DNA from: Leisingera sp. ANG1
Lineage (GTDB): Bacteria > Pseudomonadota > Alphaproteobacteria > Rhodobacterales > Rhodobacteraceae
NCBI RefSeq assembly: GCF_000203975.2
Contig: NZ_AFCF02000001.1
Coordinates: 751,783-815,782 of the forward strand
DNA length: 64,000 nucleotides
Direction: 5' to 3'
How positions within the stretch are numbered: position 1 is the first letter of the stretch; each line of letters starts with the position of its first letter. The position numbers and the translations under genes are program-made. The notes below the pieces were generated by a model. That model ran no database searches, had not been told where the DNA came from, and saw nothing but the letters and a program-made list of their open reading frames with translations. Below are positions 1 to 8,046 of the stretch, piece by piece.

Positions 1-596
1 TCATTCAGGTGGTCGCGCACGATCTCGTCCAGCGCCCCGAAAGGTTCATCCATCAACAGGATGTCAGCGTCAAACGCGAGCGCCCGCGCGATGGAGGCGC
101 GCTGCTGCATACCGCCGGACAGCTGCCACGGAAACTTACCGCCGAAGCCTGACAATTCAACAAGTTCCAGGACTTGGTTAACGCGTTTTTCCTGCTCCGC
201 CTTGGAGTATCCCATGATCTCCAGCGGCAGCTTGATGTTCTTGGCGATGGTGCGCCAGGGGTAAAGCCCAGCCGCCTGAAACACATAGCCATAAGCCCGG
301 TTACGACGCGCCTCATCCGGGGTCATGCCATTCACGGACAGGCTGCCGCCGGTCGGCGTTTCCAGCGCCGCAATACAGCGCAGAAACGTGGTCTTGCCGC
401 AGCCGGACGGGCCGATGAAGGAGACAAAGTCGCCCTTGTTGATCTCCAGGCTGACATCTTTCAGCGCGTGCACCGGGCCATCGTTGGTCTGGAAGGTCAG
501 GTCCAGGTTCCGGGCCTCGATCACACAGTTCGCGGGGGCTGGTGCGGAAGCGGCGGCCTCGGGTCGGATTGCCTGGGTGGTCGGTTCCATATTCAT
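1..596 (-). CDS. NitT/TauT-type ABC transporter ATP-binding protein (partial, C-terminus off window)
   Basis: This is the ATPase subunit of an SsuB/TauB-like importer and it energises uptake from the cytoplasmic face. Translating the minus strand from ATG at 596 gives an open frame of 198 codons to the window edge. Walker A (GPSGCGKTT) is at about residues 62-70, followed by a Q-loop (YVFQAAGLYPWRT), the signature LSGGMQQR and Walker B (ILLMDEPFGALDE). Only the C-terminal 60-70 residues are missing. A second in-frame ATG lies at 590; AAGGCG lies a few bases upstream of 596. It is 60 bp downstream of the dihydropyrimidinase gene on the same strand, so it probably belongs to the pyrimidine operon. 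I infer import of a pyrimidine or related N-heterocycle; the substrate cannot be read from the ATPase. Confidence 0.88.
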   Translation of the reverse strand, partial: MNMEPTTQAIRPEAAASAPAPANCVIEARNLDLTFQTNDGPVHALKDVSLEINKGDFVSFIGPSGCGKTTFLRCIAALETPTGGSLSVNGMTPDEARRNRAYGYVFQAAGLYPWRTIAKNIKLPLEIMGYSKAEQEKRVNQVLELVELSGFGGKFPWQLSGGMQQRASIARALAFDADILLMDEPFGALDEIVRDHLN

Positions 597-656
597 ATCT
601 TCGCCTTGATTTCACACAGGAAAACGGGCCGCCGTTACCGGCAGCCCGCTCCTGAT

Positions 657-2111
657 TTACACGCCTGTTGCCGGGATGCCGGTGCGTTCCACCGGGCGCG
701 GCGCGGTCAACTCTTTCCAGGTCGACAGCGCCTTGTTCACCGTGGTGTTGGGCTCCCGGGAAACGAACTTGCCATGGCCTTCCTGGCAGCGGATTTCGCC
801 ATCATGCACCGCCACATGGCCGCGGGTCAGGGTAAAGCGCGGCAGGCCCTTCACCTCGTGCCCCTCGAACACGTTGTAGTCGATCGCGGACTGCTGGCTG
901 GCGGCGGAAATCGTCTTGCGCTTTTCCGGGTCCCAGACCACCAGATCGGCATCGGCGCCCACCAGAACCGCCCCCTTTTTCGGATAACAATTCAGGATCT
1001 TGGCGATGTTTGTTGACGTAACCGCAACAAACTCGTTCGGGGTCAAGCGGCCGGTTTCCACACCGTGGGTCCACAGCATCGGCATCCGGTCCTCCAGGCC
1101 GCCGGTGCCATTCGGGATCTTGGTGAAATCGCCAACGCCCGTGCGCTTCTGTTCGGTGGTAAAGGCGCAATGGTCCGTCGCCACCACCGACAACGAGCCG
1201 GACTGCAGACCGGCCCAGAGGCTGTCCTGATGCTGTTTATTACGGAACGGGGGCGACATCACCCGGCGGGCGGCGTGGTCCCAATCCTTGTTGAAGTATT
1301 CGCTCTCATCCAGGGTCAGATGCTGGATCAGCGGCTCGCCCCAGACCCGCTTGCCCTGCATGCGGGCGCGGCGGATGGCCTCGTGGCTGTCCTCGCAGGA
1401 GGTATGCACAACATAAAGCGGTACGCCCGCCATGTCGGCGATCATAATGGCCCGGTTGGTCGCTTCACCCTCCACCTGCGGCGGCCGGGAATAGGCATGC
1501 GCCTCGGGTCCATTATTGCCTTGTGCCAAGAGCTTAGCGGACAGTTCTGCCACCACATCGCCGTTTTCAGCATGCACCATGGCGATGCCGCCCAGTTCCG
1601 CCAGCCGCTGGAACGACGCATAAAGCTCGTCGTCATTCACCATCAGCGCGCCCTTGTAGGCCATGAAGTGCTTGAAGGTGTTGATGCCCCGTTCTTGAAT
1701 CACGGTCTTGATGTCGTCAAAGACCTGCTCCCCCCACCAGGTGACAGCCATATGGAAGGAATAATCGCAGTTGGCGCGGGTGGATTTATTGTCCCAGCGC
1801 TTCAGAGCGTCCAGCAGGCTCTCACCCGGGTTGGGCAGAGCAAAGTCCACAACCATGGTGGTGCCGCCCGCCAGGCCTGCGCGGGTGCCGCTCTCGAAAT
1901 CATCCGAGCTGTAGGTGCCCATAAAGGGCATCTCCAAATGCGTATGGGGATCGATCCCGCCCGGCATCACATAACAGCCGGAGGCGTCCAGTTCTTCATC
2001 GCCTTTCAGGTTCGGGCCGATCTGGGTGATCACCCCGTTCTCGATCAGCACATCGGCCTTATAGGTCAGATCGGCGGTCACGATGGTGCCGTTCCGGATG
2101 ACTTTACTCAT
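657..2111 (-). CDS. hydA: dihydropyrimidinase (D-hydantoinase)
   Basis: It hydrolyses 5,6-dihydrouracil or dihydrothymine to N-carbamoyl-beta-amino acid, the second step of reductive pyrimidine breakdown in the cytoplasm. The 484-residue product has the full amidohydrolase metal site: H56 and H58 (DPHTHLEMPF), the carboxylated K153 (FKHFMAYKG), H180 (VHAENGD), H236 (VVHTSCEDS) and D313 (ATDHCAF). Length matches the family. I chose ATG at 2111 (MSKVIRNG) because GGGAG lies 8 nt upstream; an upstream in-frame start at 2153 adds a non-conserved tail. It lies between the M20 amidohydrolase and the ABC ATPase, all on the minus strand. A D-hydantoinase role on other cyclic ureides is possible, but the preTA and rutR neighbours favour pyrimidines. 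Confidence 0.95.
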   Translation of the reverse strand: MSKVIRNGTIVTADLTYKADVLIENGVITQIGPNLKGDEELDASGCYVMPGGIDPHTHLEMPFMGTYSSDDFESGTRAGLAGGTTMVVDFALPNPGESLLDALKRWDNKSTRANCDYSFHMAVTWWGEQVFDDIKTVIQERGINTFKHFMAYKGALMVNDDELYASFQRLAELGGIAMVHAENGDVVAELSAKLLAQGNNGPEAHAYSRPPQVEGEATNRAIMIADMAGVPLYVVHTSCEDSHEAIRRARMQGKRVWGEPLIQHLTLDESEYFNKDWDHAARRVMSPPFRNKQHQDSLWAGLQSGSLSVVATDHCAFTTEQKRTGVGDFTKIPNGTGGLEDRMPMLWTHGVETGRLTPNEFVAVTSTNIAKILNCYPKKGAVLVGADADLVVWDPEKRKTISAASQQSAIDYNVFEGHEVKGLPRFTLTRGHVAVHDGEIRCQEGHGKFVSREPNTTVNKALSTWKELTAPRPVERTGIPATGV

Positions 2112-2184
2112 GGTTACAACTCCCTGAATCGGGGCGCATTTTAACGCCTCCATTTGTCTCGTTGCTGTCTTTCGCAGCTTATTT

Positions 2185-2242
2185 CATCTTTCCCGAAGTA
2201 CTCCGGGGGAGCGGCCCAAAAGGCCGCGGGGGCAGCGCCCCC
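2185..2242 (-). terminator. tandem GC hairpins with a Roseobacter-type 3'-end motif
   Basis: Two hairpins sit immediately after the M20 stop codon. GGGGGC and GCCCCC pair at 2228-2233 and 2237-2242; GCGGCC and GGCCGC pair at 2211-2216 and 2222-2227. They are followed on the minus strand by CCCCGGAGTACTTC then GGGAAAGATG. There is no long T-run, so this is not a classical intrinsic terminator. The trailing motif resembles the element at 57495-57581, which suggests a dispersed 3'-end element. It may attenuate rather than block read-through into hydA. Confidence 0.4.
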
Positions 2243-3492
2243 TACTCAACGATCTCCGCTGTCTCGACCACCGCGTGGAACAGCACGTTGGCGCCAGCCT
2301 CGGCCCAATCCTTGCTGATCTCCTCAGCCTCGTTGTGGCTAAGGCCATCGACACAGGGGCACATCACCATCGCGGTCGGCGCCACCCGGTTGATCCAGCA
2401 GGCGTCGTGACCCGCGCCAGAAATGATATTGAGATGGGAATAGCCCAGCCGGTCTGCCGCACTGCGCACCGCGCTGACACAGCCCTCGTCAAAGGCCACG
2501 GGGTCAAAGCCGCCTACCTTTTCGAATTCGATTTCCACTCCCATCGTCTCGGCAATCTGGGTGCCCTTTTCGCGCAGACGGTTTTCCATGTCGGTGATCA
2601 CGTCCAGTTCCGGGCTGCGGAAATCGACGGTGAAGACCACCTTGCCCGGGATCACGTTGCGCGAGTTCGGGTAGACGTCGATGTGGCCCGCGGCCCCCAC
2701 GGCATGGGGCGCGTGACTCCAGGCGATCTCGTCTACCGCTTCCAGTACCCGCGCCATCGCCAGGCCAGCATTGCGGCGCATGGGCATCGGGGTAGAACCG
2801 GTATGGGCGTCCTTGCCGGTGATCGTCACCTGCGTCCAGCTGAGGCCCTGGCCGTGGGTCACCACGCCGATGTCCTTGCCTTCCGCCTCCAGGATCGGGC
2901 CCTGCTCGATGTGCAGCTCAAAGAACGCGTGCATCTTGCGGGCGCCGGTCTCCTCCTCGCCGCGCCATCCGATGCGCTTCAGCTCATCGCCGAATTTCTT
3001 TCCCTCGGCGTCCTCACGCTCATAGGCCCAATCCTGGGTGTGCACGCCGGCAAACACGCCCGATGACAGCATGGCCGGCGCATAGCGGGTGCCTTCCTCG
3101 TTGGTGAAGTTGGTGGCCACAATCGGGTGCTTGGTCTTGATGTTCATGTCGTTGAGCGAGCGGATCAGCTCCAGCCCCGCCAGCACCCCCAGCACTCCAT
3201 CGTATTTGCCGCCGGTCGGCTGGGTATCCAGATGCGAACCAACATAAACCGGCAGCGCATCCGGGTCGGTGCCCGCGCGCACCGCAAACATGTTGCCCAT
3301 CTGATCGAGCCCCATGGTACAGCCCGCGGCCTCGCACCATTTCTGGAAAAGCGCGCGGCCCTCGCCATCTTCATCGGTCAGCGTCTGGCGGTTGTTGCCG
3401 CCCGCAACGCCGGGGCCGATCTTGGCCATCTCCATCAGGCTGTCCCACAGCCTGTCCCCGTCAATTTTCAGATTCTGTCCAAGCGACGTCAT
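2242..3492 (-). CDS. M20-family amidohydrolase, probable beta-ureidopropionase (N-carbamoyl-beta-alanine amidohydrolase)
   Basis: It most likely cleaves N-carbamoyl-beta-alanine to beta-alanine, CO2 and ammonia, the third step of the reductive pyrimidine pathway. The 416-residue protein has the binuclear M20 metal ligands: H87 (GSHLDT), D98 (GGKYDG), E132/E133 (NEEGTR), H194 (ELHIEQG) and a C-terminal His in GLSHNEAEE. A dimerisation domain carries GKDAHTGSTPM. Start ATG at 3492 (MTSLGQN) has GGAAGG about 9 nt upstream; a longer version from 3519 lacks support. Allantoate amidohydrolase and L-carbamoylase share this fold, so substrate is inferred from hydA, preTA and rutR next door. A RutR operator lies about 115 bp upstream of the start. 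Confidence 0.9.
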   Translation of the reverse strand: MTSLGQNLKIDGDRLWDSLMEMAKIGPGVAGGNNRQTLTDEDGEGRALFQKWCEAAGCTMGLDQMGNMFAVRAGTDPDALPVYVGSHLDTQPTGGKYDGVLGVLAGLELIRSLNDMNIKTKHPIVATNFTNEEGTRYAPAMLSSGVFAGVHTQDWAYEREDAEGKKFGDELKRIGWRGEEETGARKMHAFFELHIEQGPILEAEGKDIGVVTHGQGLSWTQVTITGKDAHTGSTPMPMRRNAGLAMARVLEAVDEIAWSHAPHAVGAAGHIDVYPNSRNVIPGKVVFTVDFRSPELDVITDMENRLREKGTQIAETMGVEIEFEKVGGFDPVAFDEGCVSAVRSAADRLGYSHLNIISGAGHDACWINRVAPTAMVMCPCVDGLSHNEAEEISKDWAEAGANVLFHAVVETAEIVE

Positions 3493-3605
3493 CAAGAGCT
3501 TCCTTCCCTGTGCGCCCATCTTTGCAGGCTTTCCGGCTTGGCGCCGTGTTAGGTGGCTTTGAGTGCCGGTCCCATCAAAGCTGAGGATTGTGCCCCTGTC
3601 TTTGA

Positions 3606-3623
3606 TTTGACCAACTGGTCAAA
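3606..3623. promoter_or_regulatory. RutR operator in the divergent rutR / M20-hydA promoter region
   Basis: The site is TTTGACCAACTGGTCAAA: two perfect 8-bp arms around a 2-bp spacer. It contains the published E. coli RutR consensus TTGACCAnnTGGTCAA without mismatch. It lies between the divergent M20 gene (start 3492) and rutR (start 3757), where it can control both directions. In E. coli uracil or thymine releases RutR from such sites; I infer the same here. Confidence 0.85.
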
Positions 3624-3756
3624 CTCACGCTATCACGGGTTCACCACCAGTCAAGAAATTGCCGCGTGGCTCTTGAAAAAATCGGTGCTTTTGCCGGAAA
3701 TAGGTGAAATTCCGCGCTTCCGCTGGCGGCTGCGGCAAAATCAGACAAGGACGGAC

Positions 3757-4371
3757 ATGCCCGCAGACCGCGCGCCTACCCGCATTCAGAAAAAGAATCG
3801 CGCCGCTATCTTGGAGGCCGCGCTGGATGTCTTTTCCAGCCACGGTTTCCGCGGCTCCACCGTGGACCAGATCGCCAAGGCGGCAGGGCTCAGCAAGCCG
3901 AACTTGCTTTATTACTTTCCCTCCAAGGAAGCGATCTTCAATGAGCTGATGGCGGGGCTTCTGGACACCTGGCTGGACCCTCTCAGGGCGCTGGACCCGG
4001 AAGGGGAGCCACTGGAGGAGATCCTCGCCTATGTGCAGCGCAAGCTGCAGATGAGCCGCGACTTCCCCCGTGAAAGCCGGCTTTATGCCAATGAAATCGT
4101 GCAGGGCGCGCCGCGTCTGCATGACGTGATCGCGGCGGATCTTAATGTGCTGGTCGAGGAAAAGGCGCAGCTGCTGCAGGGATGGATGGATGCCGGCAGG
4201 ATCAACCGCGCACACCCCAAGCATCTGTTGTTTTCAATCTGGTCGCTGACCCAGCATTATGCGGATTTTGACGCCCAGGTACGGACCTTGATGGGGGACG
4301 AAGACCCTTTTGACGCCGCGCCGCAGTACCTGGAAACCCTGTACCGTCGTATGCTTACGCCGAAAAGCTGA
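3757..4371 (+). CDS. rutR: TetR-family pyrimidine-responsive regulator RutR
   Basis: This is a 204-residue TetR repressor, close to the usual RutR length. The N-terminal helix-turn-helix spans about residues 22-55 (FRGSTVDQIAKAAGLSKPNLLYYFPSKEAIF). The C-terminal part has the RutR-like SRDFPRESRLYANEIVQGAPRL and HYADFDAQV segments. ATG at 3757 follows AAGGACGG; an upstream in-frame ATG at 3553 would add 68 residues with no homology to the family and would run through the operator. The perfect RutR operator in its own upstream region and a second one before preT support the name and predict autoregulation. Uracil or thymine is the expected ligand. In E. coli this protein controls the oxidative Rut pathway; here it sits with the reductive pathway. 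Confidence 0.93.
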   Translation: MPADRAPTRIQKKNRAAILEAALDVFSSHGFRGSTVDQIAKAAGLSKPNLLYYFPSKEAIFNELMAGLLDTWLDPLRALDPEGEPLEEILAYVQRKLQMSRDFPRESRLYANEIVQGAPRLHDVIAADLNVLVEEKAQLLQGWMDAGRINRAHPKHLLFSIWSLTQHYADFDAQVRTLMGDEDPFDAAPQYLETLYRRMLTPKS

Positions 4372-4429
4372 AGCAGCCGACCGCAGCAACTCCGCTGGCC
4401 AGCCTAGCTGCCTGCACCGGAACCAAATC

Positions 4430-4461
4430 CAACAAAAAAGCCCCGGCCAAAAAGCCGGGGC
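4430..4461 (-). terminator. rho-independent terminator of preTA
   Basis: GCCCCGGC (4440-4447) pairs with GCCGGGGC (4454-4461) over a 6-nt loop. On the minus strand the hairpin is followed by CTTTTTTGTTGG. It lies about 45 bp after the preA stop codon. rutR converges from the other side, but there is no T-run in that direction. Confidence 0.9.
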
Positions 4462-4506
4462 GCAAAGTCAACGGGGAGACCGCGCGCCCGCTTGGGCGCG
4501 TTTCAG

Positions 4507-5811
4507 TTATTCCGCAGCTGTTGCCGACGGATTATTCGGATGCGTGGTCCAGTTCGCATAGTCGCCTGAAACCACCTCACCAGTGCGCTCGTCGATCTGG
4601 CCTGCGGGAACCTCGACCATTGTGATGCAGTTTTCGACCGGGCAGACGTTCACACAGAGATTGCAGGCGACGCATTCGTCGTCCTTCACCGTGAACACGC
4701 GGTCCTCGCTCATCGCGATCGCTTGGTGCGAAGTGTCCTCGCACGCTGCATAGCAGCGGCCGCATTTGATGCAGTCATCCTGGCTGATCTTCGCCTTGGT
4801 CACATAGTTCAGGTCCAGATACTGCCAGTCGGTCACATTCGGGACCGCCATGCCGATGAAATCCTGGGTGGAGGTATAACCCTTCTCGTCCATCCAAGTA
4901 GACAGGCCGGAAATCATCTCCTTCACCACGTTGAAGCCATAGGTCATTGCGGCGGTGCAGACCTGCACGTTGCCCGCGCCCAGTGCCATGAATTCAGCCG
5001 CGTCGCGCCAGGTGGTGACACCGCCGATAGCAGAGATCGGCAACCCGTGGGTCTGCGGGTCGCGGGCGATTTCGGCGACCATGTTCAGCGCAATCGGCTT
5101 CACCGCCGGTCCGCAATAGCCGCCGTGGGTGCCCTTGCCGCCGATGGTCGGTTCCGGCGCCATGCTGTCGAGGTCCACCGAAGTGATGGAGTTGATGGTG
5201 TTGATCAGGCTGACCGCATCCGCATTGCCCGCATTTGCTGCTCGGGCCGGGTTGCGGATGTCAGTGATATTCGGCGTCAGCTTCACGATCACCGGCTTGG
5301 AGTAGTATTTCTTGCACCACTCGGTGACCATCTGGATGTATTCCGGCACCTGCCCCACGGCGGAGCCCATGCCGCGCTCGGCCATGCCGTGCGGGCAGCC
5401 GAAGTTCAGCTCTATCCCGTCAGCGCCGGTGGCTTCCACCTGCGGCAGAATGTCTTTCCAGGCCTGCTCCTCGCAGGGCACCATGATCGAGACGATCACG
5501 GCGCGGTCCGGATAGTCCTTCTTGACCCGGGTGATCTCCTCCAGGTTGGTCTGCAGCGGCCGGTCGGTGATCAGCTCGATATTGTTGAGGCCCAAGAGAC
5601 GGCGGTCGGCGCCCCAGATCGCGCCATAGCGCGGGCCGTTCACATTGACCACCGGCGGGCCTTCGGCACCCAGCGTTTTCCAGACCACGCCGCCCCAGCC
5701 GGCCTCGAAGGCGCGGCGGACGTTGTATTCCTTGTCGGTCGGCGGCGCGGAGGCCAGCCAGAACGGGTTGGGGGATTTAATACCCAGAAATTCTGTTGTC
5801 AGATCAGCCAT
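4507..5811 (-). CDS. preA: NAD-dependent dihydropyrimidine dehydrogenase subunit PreA
   Basis: This is the catalytic FMN subunit that reduces uracil or thymine to the 5,6-dihydro form using electrons passed from PreT. The 434-residue chain has a dihydroorotate-dehydrogenase-like barrel (about 1-310) with the active-site loop NFGCPHGMAERGMG; the catalytic Cys is C139. Two [4Fe-4S] motifs close the protein: C347, C350, C353, C357 and C380, C383, C386, C390. The start at 5811 has GAGGAGA just upstream. It follows preT by 55 bp on the same strand and ends at a strong terminator, so preT-preA is a two-gene operon. The arrangement equals a split mammalian dihydropyrimidine dehydrogenase. Confidence 0.96.
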   Translation of the reverse strand: MADLTTEFLGIKSPNPFWLASAPPTDKEYNVRRAFEAGWGGVVWKTLGAEGPPVVNVNGPRYGAIWGADRRLLGLNNIELITDRPLQTNLEEITRVKKDYPDRAVIVSIMVPCEEQAWKDILPQVEATGADGIELNFGCPHGMAERGMGSAVGQVPEYIQMVTEWCKKYYSKPVIVKLTPNITDIRNPARAANAGNADAVSLINTINSITSVDLDSMAPEPTIGGKGTHGGYCGPAVKPIALNMVAEIARDPQTHGLPISAIGGVTTWRDAAEFMALGAGNVQVCTAAMTYGFNVVKEMISGLSTWMDEKGYTSTQDFIGMAVPNVTDWQYLDLNYVTKAKISQDDCIKCGRCYAACEDTSHQAIAMSEDRVFTVKDDECVACNLCVNVCPVENCITMVEVPAGQIDERTGEVVSGDYANWTTHPNNPSATAAE

Positions 5812-5866
5812 TTGATCTCTCCTCTTAAGGCTAGCTTGGGTGCAGTGGAACTGCTCCCGAGCTGGC

Positions 5867-7201
5867 TCAGCCCATCAGGCTGGAGTGAATGTCCATTGCA
5901 GCGTCACGGCCCTCGGCCACGGCGGTCACGGTCAGGTCCTCGCCGCCAGAAGCGCAATCGCCCCCGGCCCAGACACCAGCCATCGAGGTGCGGCCCGTGT
6001 CACTGACCTTGATCTTGCGCCCCTCAAGCTCCAGCGCATCCGGCTGGCCCTCCAAGGTTTGGCCGATGGCCTTGAACACCTGATCCGCGGCCAAACGCAC
6101 GGTCTCGCCGGTGCCGGACACCTTGCCGTCGGTGACGTCAGTATACTCCAATTCGATTTCAGCTGCTGCGCCATTGCCAAGTACCGCCTTGGGCATGACG
6201 TTGAACATCAGCTTGACACCCTTGGAGGCTGCCAGATCCTGTTCAAAGCGGCTGGCGCCCATGTCCTCGCGGCCACGACGGTAGGCGATGGTGACGTTTT
6301 CGGCGCCCAGCAGCTTGGACTGCACCGCGGCGTCTACCGCGGTCATGCCGCCGCCGATCACCACCACATTGCGGCCCACCGGCAGCGCGGTCAGATCTTC
6401 GGCCTGGCGCAGCTCGGCAATGAACTCCACCGCGTCGCGCACGCCGTCCTTGTCCTCGCCCGGCGAACGCAGAGCGTTTACGCCGGCCAGACCGATCGAC
6501 AGAAAAACCGCGTCATAGCCGGAGGTCAGCCCGTCCAGCGACAGTTCCTCGCCCAGCTTCTTGCCGTAATCCATTGTAATGCCGCCGATTTGCAGCAGCC
6601 AGTCGACCTCGCGCGCGGCGAAGTCATTGGTGGATTTATAGGCCGCGATGCCAAACTCGTTGAGCCCGCCCGCCTTGGTCTTGGCATCGTAAACCACCAC
6701 GTCGTGGCCCAGCATCGCCAGCCGGTGGGCAGCAGCCAGGCCCGCGGGGCCGGCGCCAACCACGGCGATCTTCTTGCCGGTGGTAGCCGCGCGGGTGAAC
6801 GGATGCGCGCCCTTCTCCATCAGCGTGTCGGTGGCATATCGCTGCAAGCGGCCAATCTCGACCGGCTTGCCCTCGGCGGTTTCGCGCACGCAAACCTCTT
6901 CACACAGGGTTTCCGTCGGGCAGACCCGGGCGCACATACCGCCGAGGATGTTCTGCTCCAGAATGGTCTTGGCCGCGCTGTCCGGGTGGCCTGCCTGGAT
7001 CTCCCGGATGAACTGGGGAATGTCGATGCTGGTCGGACAGGCCGTCATGCAGGGCGCGTCATAGCAGAAATAGCAGCGGTCCGCCGCTACGGCTGCTTCA
7101 TGCGCGTCATAGGCTGGATGCAGGTCCGAGAAATTCTCGGCAATGCCGGCAGCGTCAAGCCGCGCTGCCTGAATGCCGGATGCCTGATGGCTGGTCGCCA
7201 T
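5867..7201 (-). CDS. preT: NAD(P)-dependent dihydropyrimidine dehydrogenase subunit PreT
   Basis: This is the electron-input subunit: it oxidises NAD(P)H through FAD and feeds PreA. Of 444 residues, the N-terminal part binds two [4Fe-4S] clusters (C43, C46, C51, C55 and C90, C94, C100, C104). A glutamate-synthase-beta-like flavoprotein follows, with an FAD Rossmann motif (VVGAGPAGLAAAHR, about 147-160), an NAD motif (VVIGGGMTAVDAA) and a C-terminal FAD contact (WAGGDCASGG). ATG at 7201 has GGGAGAC upstream. A second RutR-like operator lies 56-73 bp before this start, so the operon is probably repressed by RutR. Confidence 0.95.
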   Translation of the reverse strand: MATSHQASGIQAARLDAAGIAENFSDLHPAYDAHEAAVAADRCYFCYDAPCMTACPTSIDIPQFIREIQAGHPDSAAKTILEQNILGGMCARVCPTETLCEEVCVRETAEGKPVEIGRLQRYATDTLMEKGAHPFTRAATTGKKIAVVGAGPAGLAAAHRLAMLGHDVVVYDAKTKAGGLNEFGIAAYKSTNDFAAREVDWLLQIGGITMDYGKKLGEELSLDGLTSGYDAVFLSIGLAGVNALRSPGEDKDGVRDAVEFIAELRQAEDLTALPVGRNVVVIGGGMTAVDAAVQSKLLGAENVTIAYRRGREDMGASRFEQDLAASKGVKLMFNVMPKAVLGNGAAAEIELEYTDVTDGKVSGTGETVRLAADQVFKAIGQTLEGQPDALELEGRKIKVSDTGRTSMAGVWAGGDCASGGEDLTVTAVAEGRDAAMDIHSSLMG

Positions 7202-7256
7202 TGGGTGTCTCCCTGATTTTCTGTTGTTCTTGATATCAGAGTGCCACAGTCTGATT

Positions 7257-7274
7257 TTTTATCAACTGGTAAAA
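7257..7274. promoter_or_regulatory. second RutR-like operator, upstream of preT
   Basis: TTTTATCAACTGGTAAAA matches the operator at 3606-3623 in 15 of 18 positions and keeps the central CAACTGGT. It lies 56 bp upstream of the preT start, in an AT-rich stretch fit for a promoter. I infer RutR control of preTA. The outer arms are changed, so affinity may be lower than at 3606. Confidence 0.65.
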
Positions 7275-7492
7275 TTTTTTCGCGGGCAAAAAAATTGCCG
7301 CCCAGGAAGGAGCGGCTTGCAACACATTGGAATATTGCCATTTTGCCCAACCAGTATTCGGCCAGATTCAGCCTGACAGCTTGGAAAAGCAGACAGAACT
7401 CACTGCTGAGGACCGGAAAATGCGCAAATGATCCTGCTTCCAGAAAGCCGTGAGGAACTGAACAGCCGCCTGCCCGCGCTCTTTCTCAGGTG

Positions 7493-7891
7493 TCAGGACG
7501 GCAAAACTGCGGTGGCTTCGATTTCCACTTTGGCCTCATCCTCAACCAGGGCAGAGACCACCACCATGGTCATCGCCGGGAAGTGATAGCCCATCACCGC
7601 GCGGTAGGCTTTCCCGACCTCCGACTGGTGGGCCAAGTACTCCGCCTTGTCCGTCACATACCAAGTGAGCCGGGTGATATCCCCGGCAGTGCCGCCCGCG
7701 GTTTCAACCACCTCAAGGATGTTGCGCAGGGCCTGGTTCATCTGGCCGATGAAGTCCTCCGCCTCGAACACCTGATCTGCGGTCCAGCCGATCTGGCCGC
7801 CGACGAACAGCTGCCGGCCTTCTGCCACCATGCCGTTGGCATAGCCTTTTGCGGGCTTCCACCCTTCGGGATGCACGCTGATGGCCGGCAT
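7493..7891 (-). CDS. RidA/YjgF-family protein (non-archetypal, Arg-less)
   Basis: This is a 132-residue YjgF/YER057c/UK114-fold protein, a trimeric family of enamine/imine deaminases and ligand binders. The C-terminal block PAMTMVVVSALVEDEAKVEIEATA matches the family, but the catalytic Arg of RidA (PARS in E. coli) is Met here. It therefore belongs to a subgroup without proven deaminase activity. ATG at 7891 follows AAGGAG with ideal spacing; an upstream GTG-frame extension to 7930 is unsupported. It lies near preTA, recalling RutC beside the Rut genes, but is 290 bp from preT and is probably its own unit. Its function is uncertain. Confidence 0.85.
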   Translation of the reverse strand: MPAISVHPEGWKPAKGYANGMVAEGRQLFVGGQIGWTADQVFEAEDFIGQMNQALRNILEVVETAGGTAGDITRLTWYVTDKAEYLAHQSEVGKAYRAVMGYHFPAMTMVVVSALVEDEAKVEIEATAVLPS

Positions 7892-7981
7892 GGCGGTACT
7901 CCTTTGCTGATCATTGCCTGGGCCGACCATAGCGCCGCCGCGGCATTTATTTCAAGCTTAAAATTTCTTAGAGCCAACACC

Positions 7982-8022
7982 GCAAAAACAAAAGCCGCGC
8001 AGGTCCGGGACCTGCGCGGCTT
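7982..8022 (-). terminator. rho-independent terminator of gapR
   Basis: A 14-bp perfect stem (AAGCCGCGCAGGTC at 7992-8005 with its complement at 8009-8022) and a 3-nt loop lie 25 bp past the gapR stop codon. On the minus strand it is followed by TTTGTTTTTG. Confidence 0.92.
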
Positions 8023-8046
8023 GGCATTTCAACGTGGCAGCGCGGC

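Noticed and set aside
3649-3664. Second RutR-like site TTCACCACCAGTCAA near rutR
   Set aside because: It is one base short of the consensus length with a mismatch in each arm; too weak to call.
7241-7453. Possible 70-residue plus-strand gene in the preT / RidA intergenic region
   Set aside because: It begins inside the preT promoter and operator region, lacks a Shine-Dalgarno and resembles no family.
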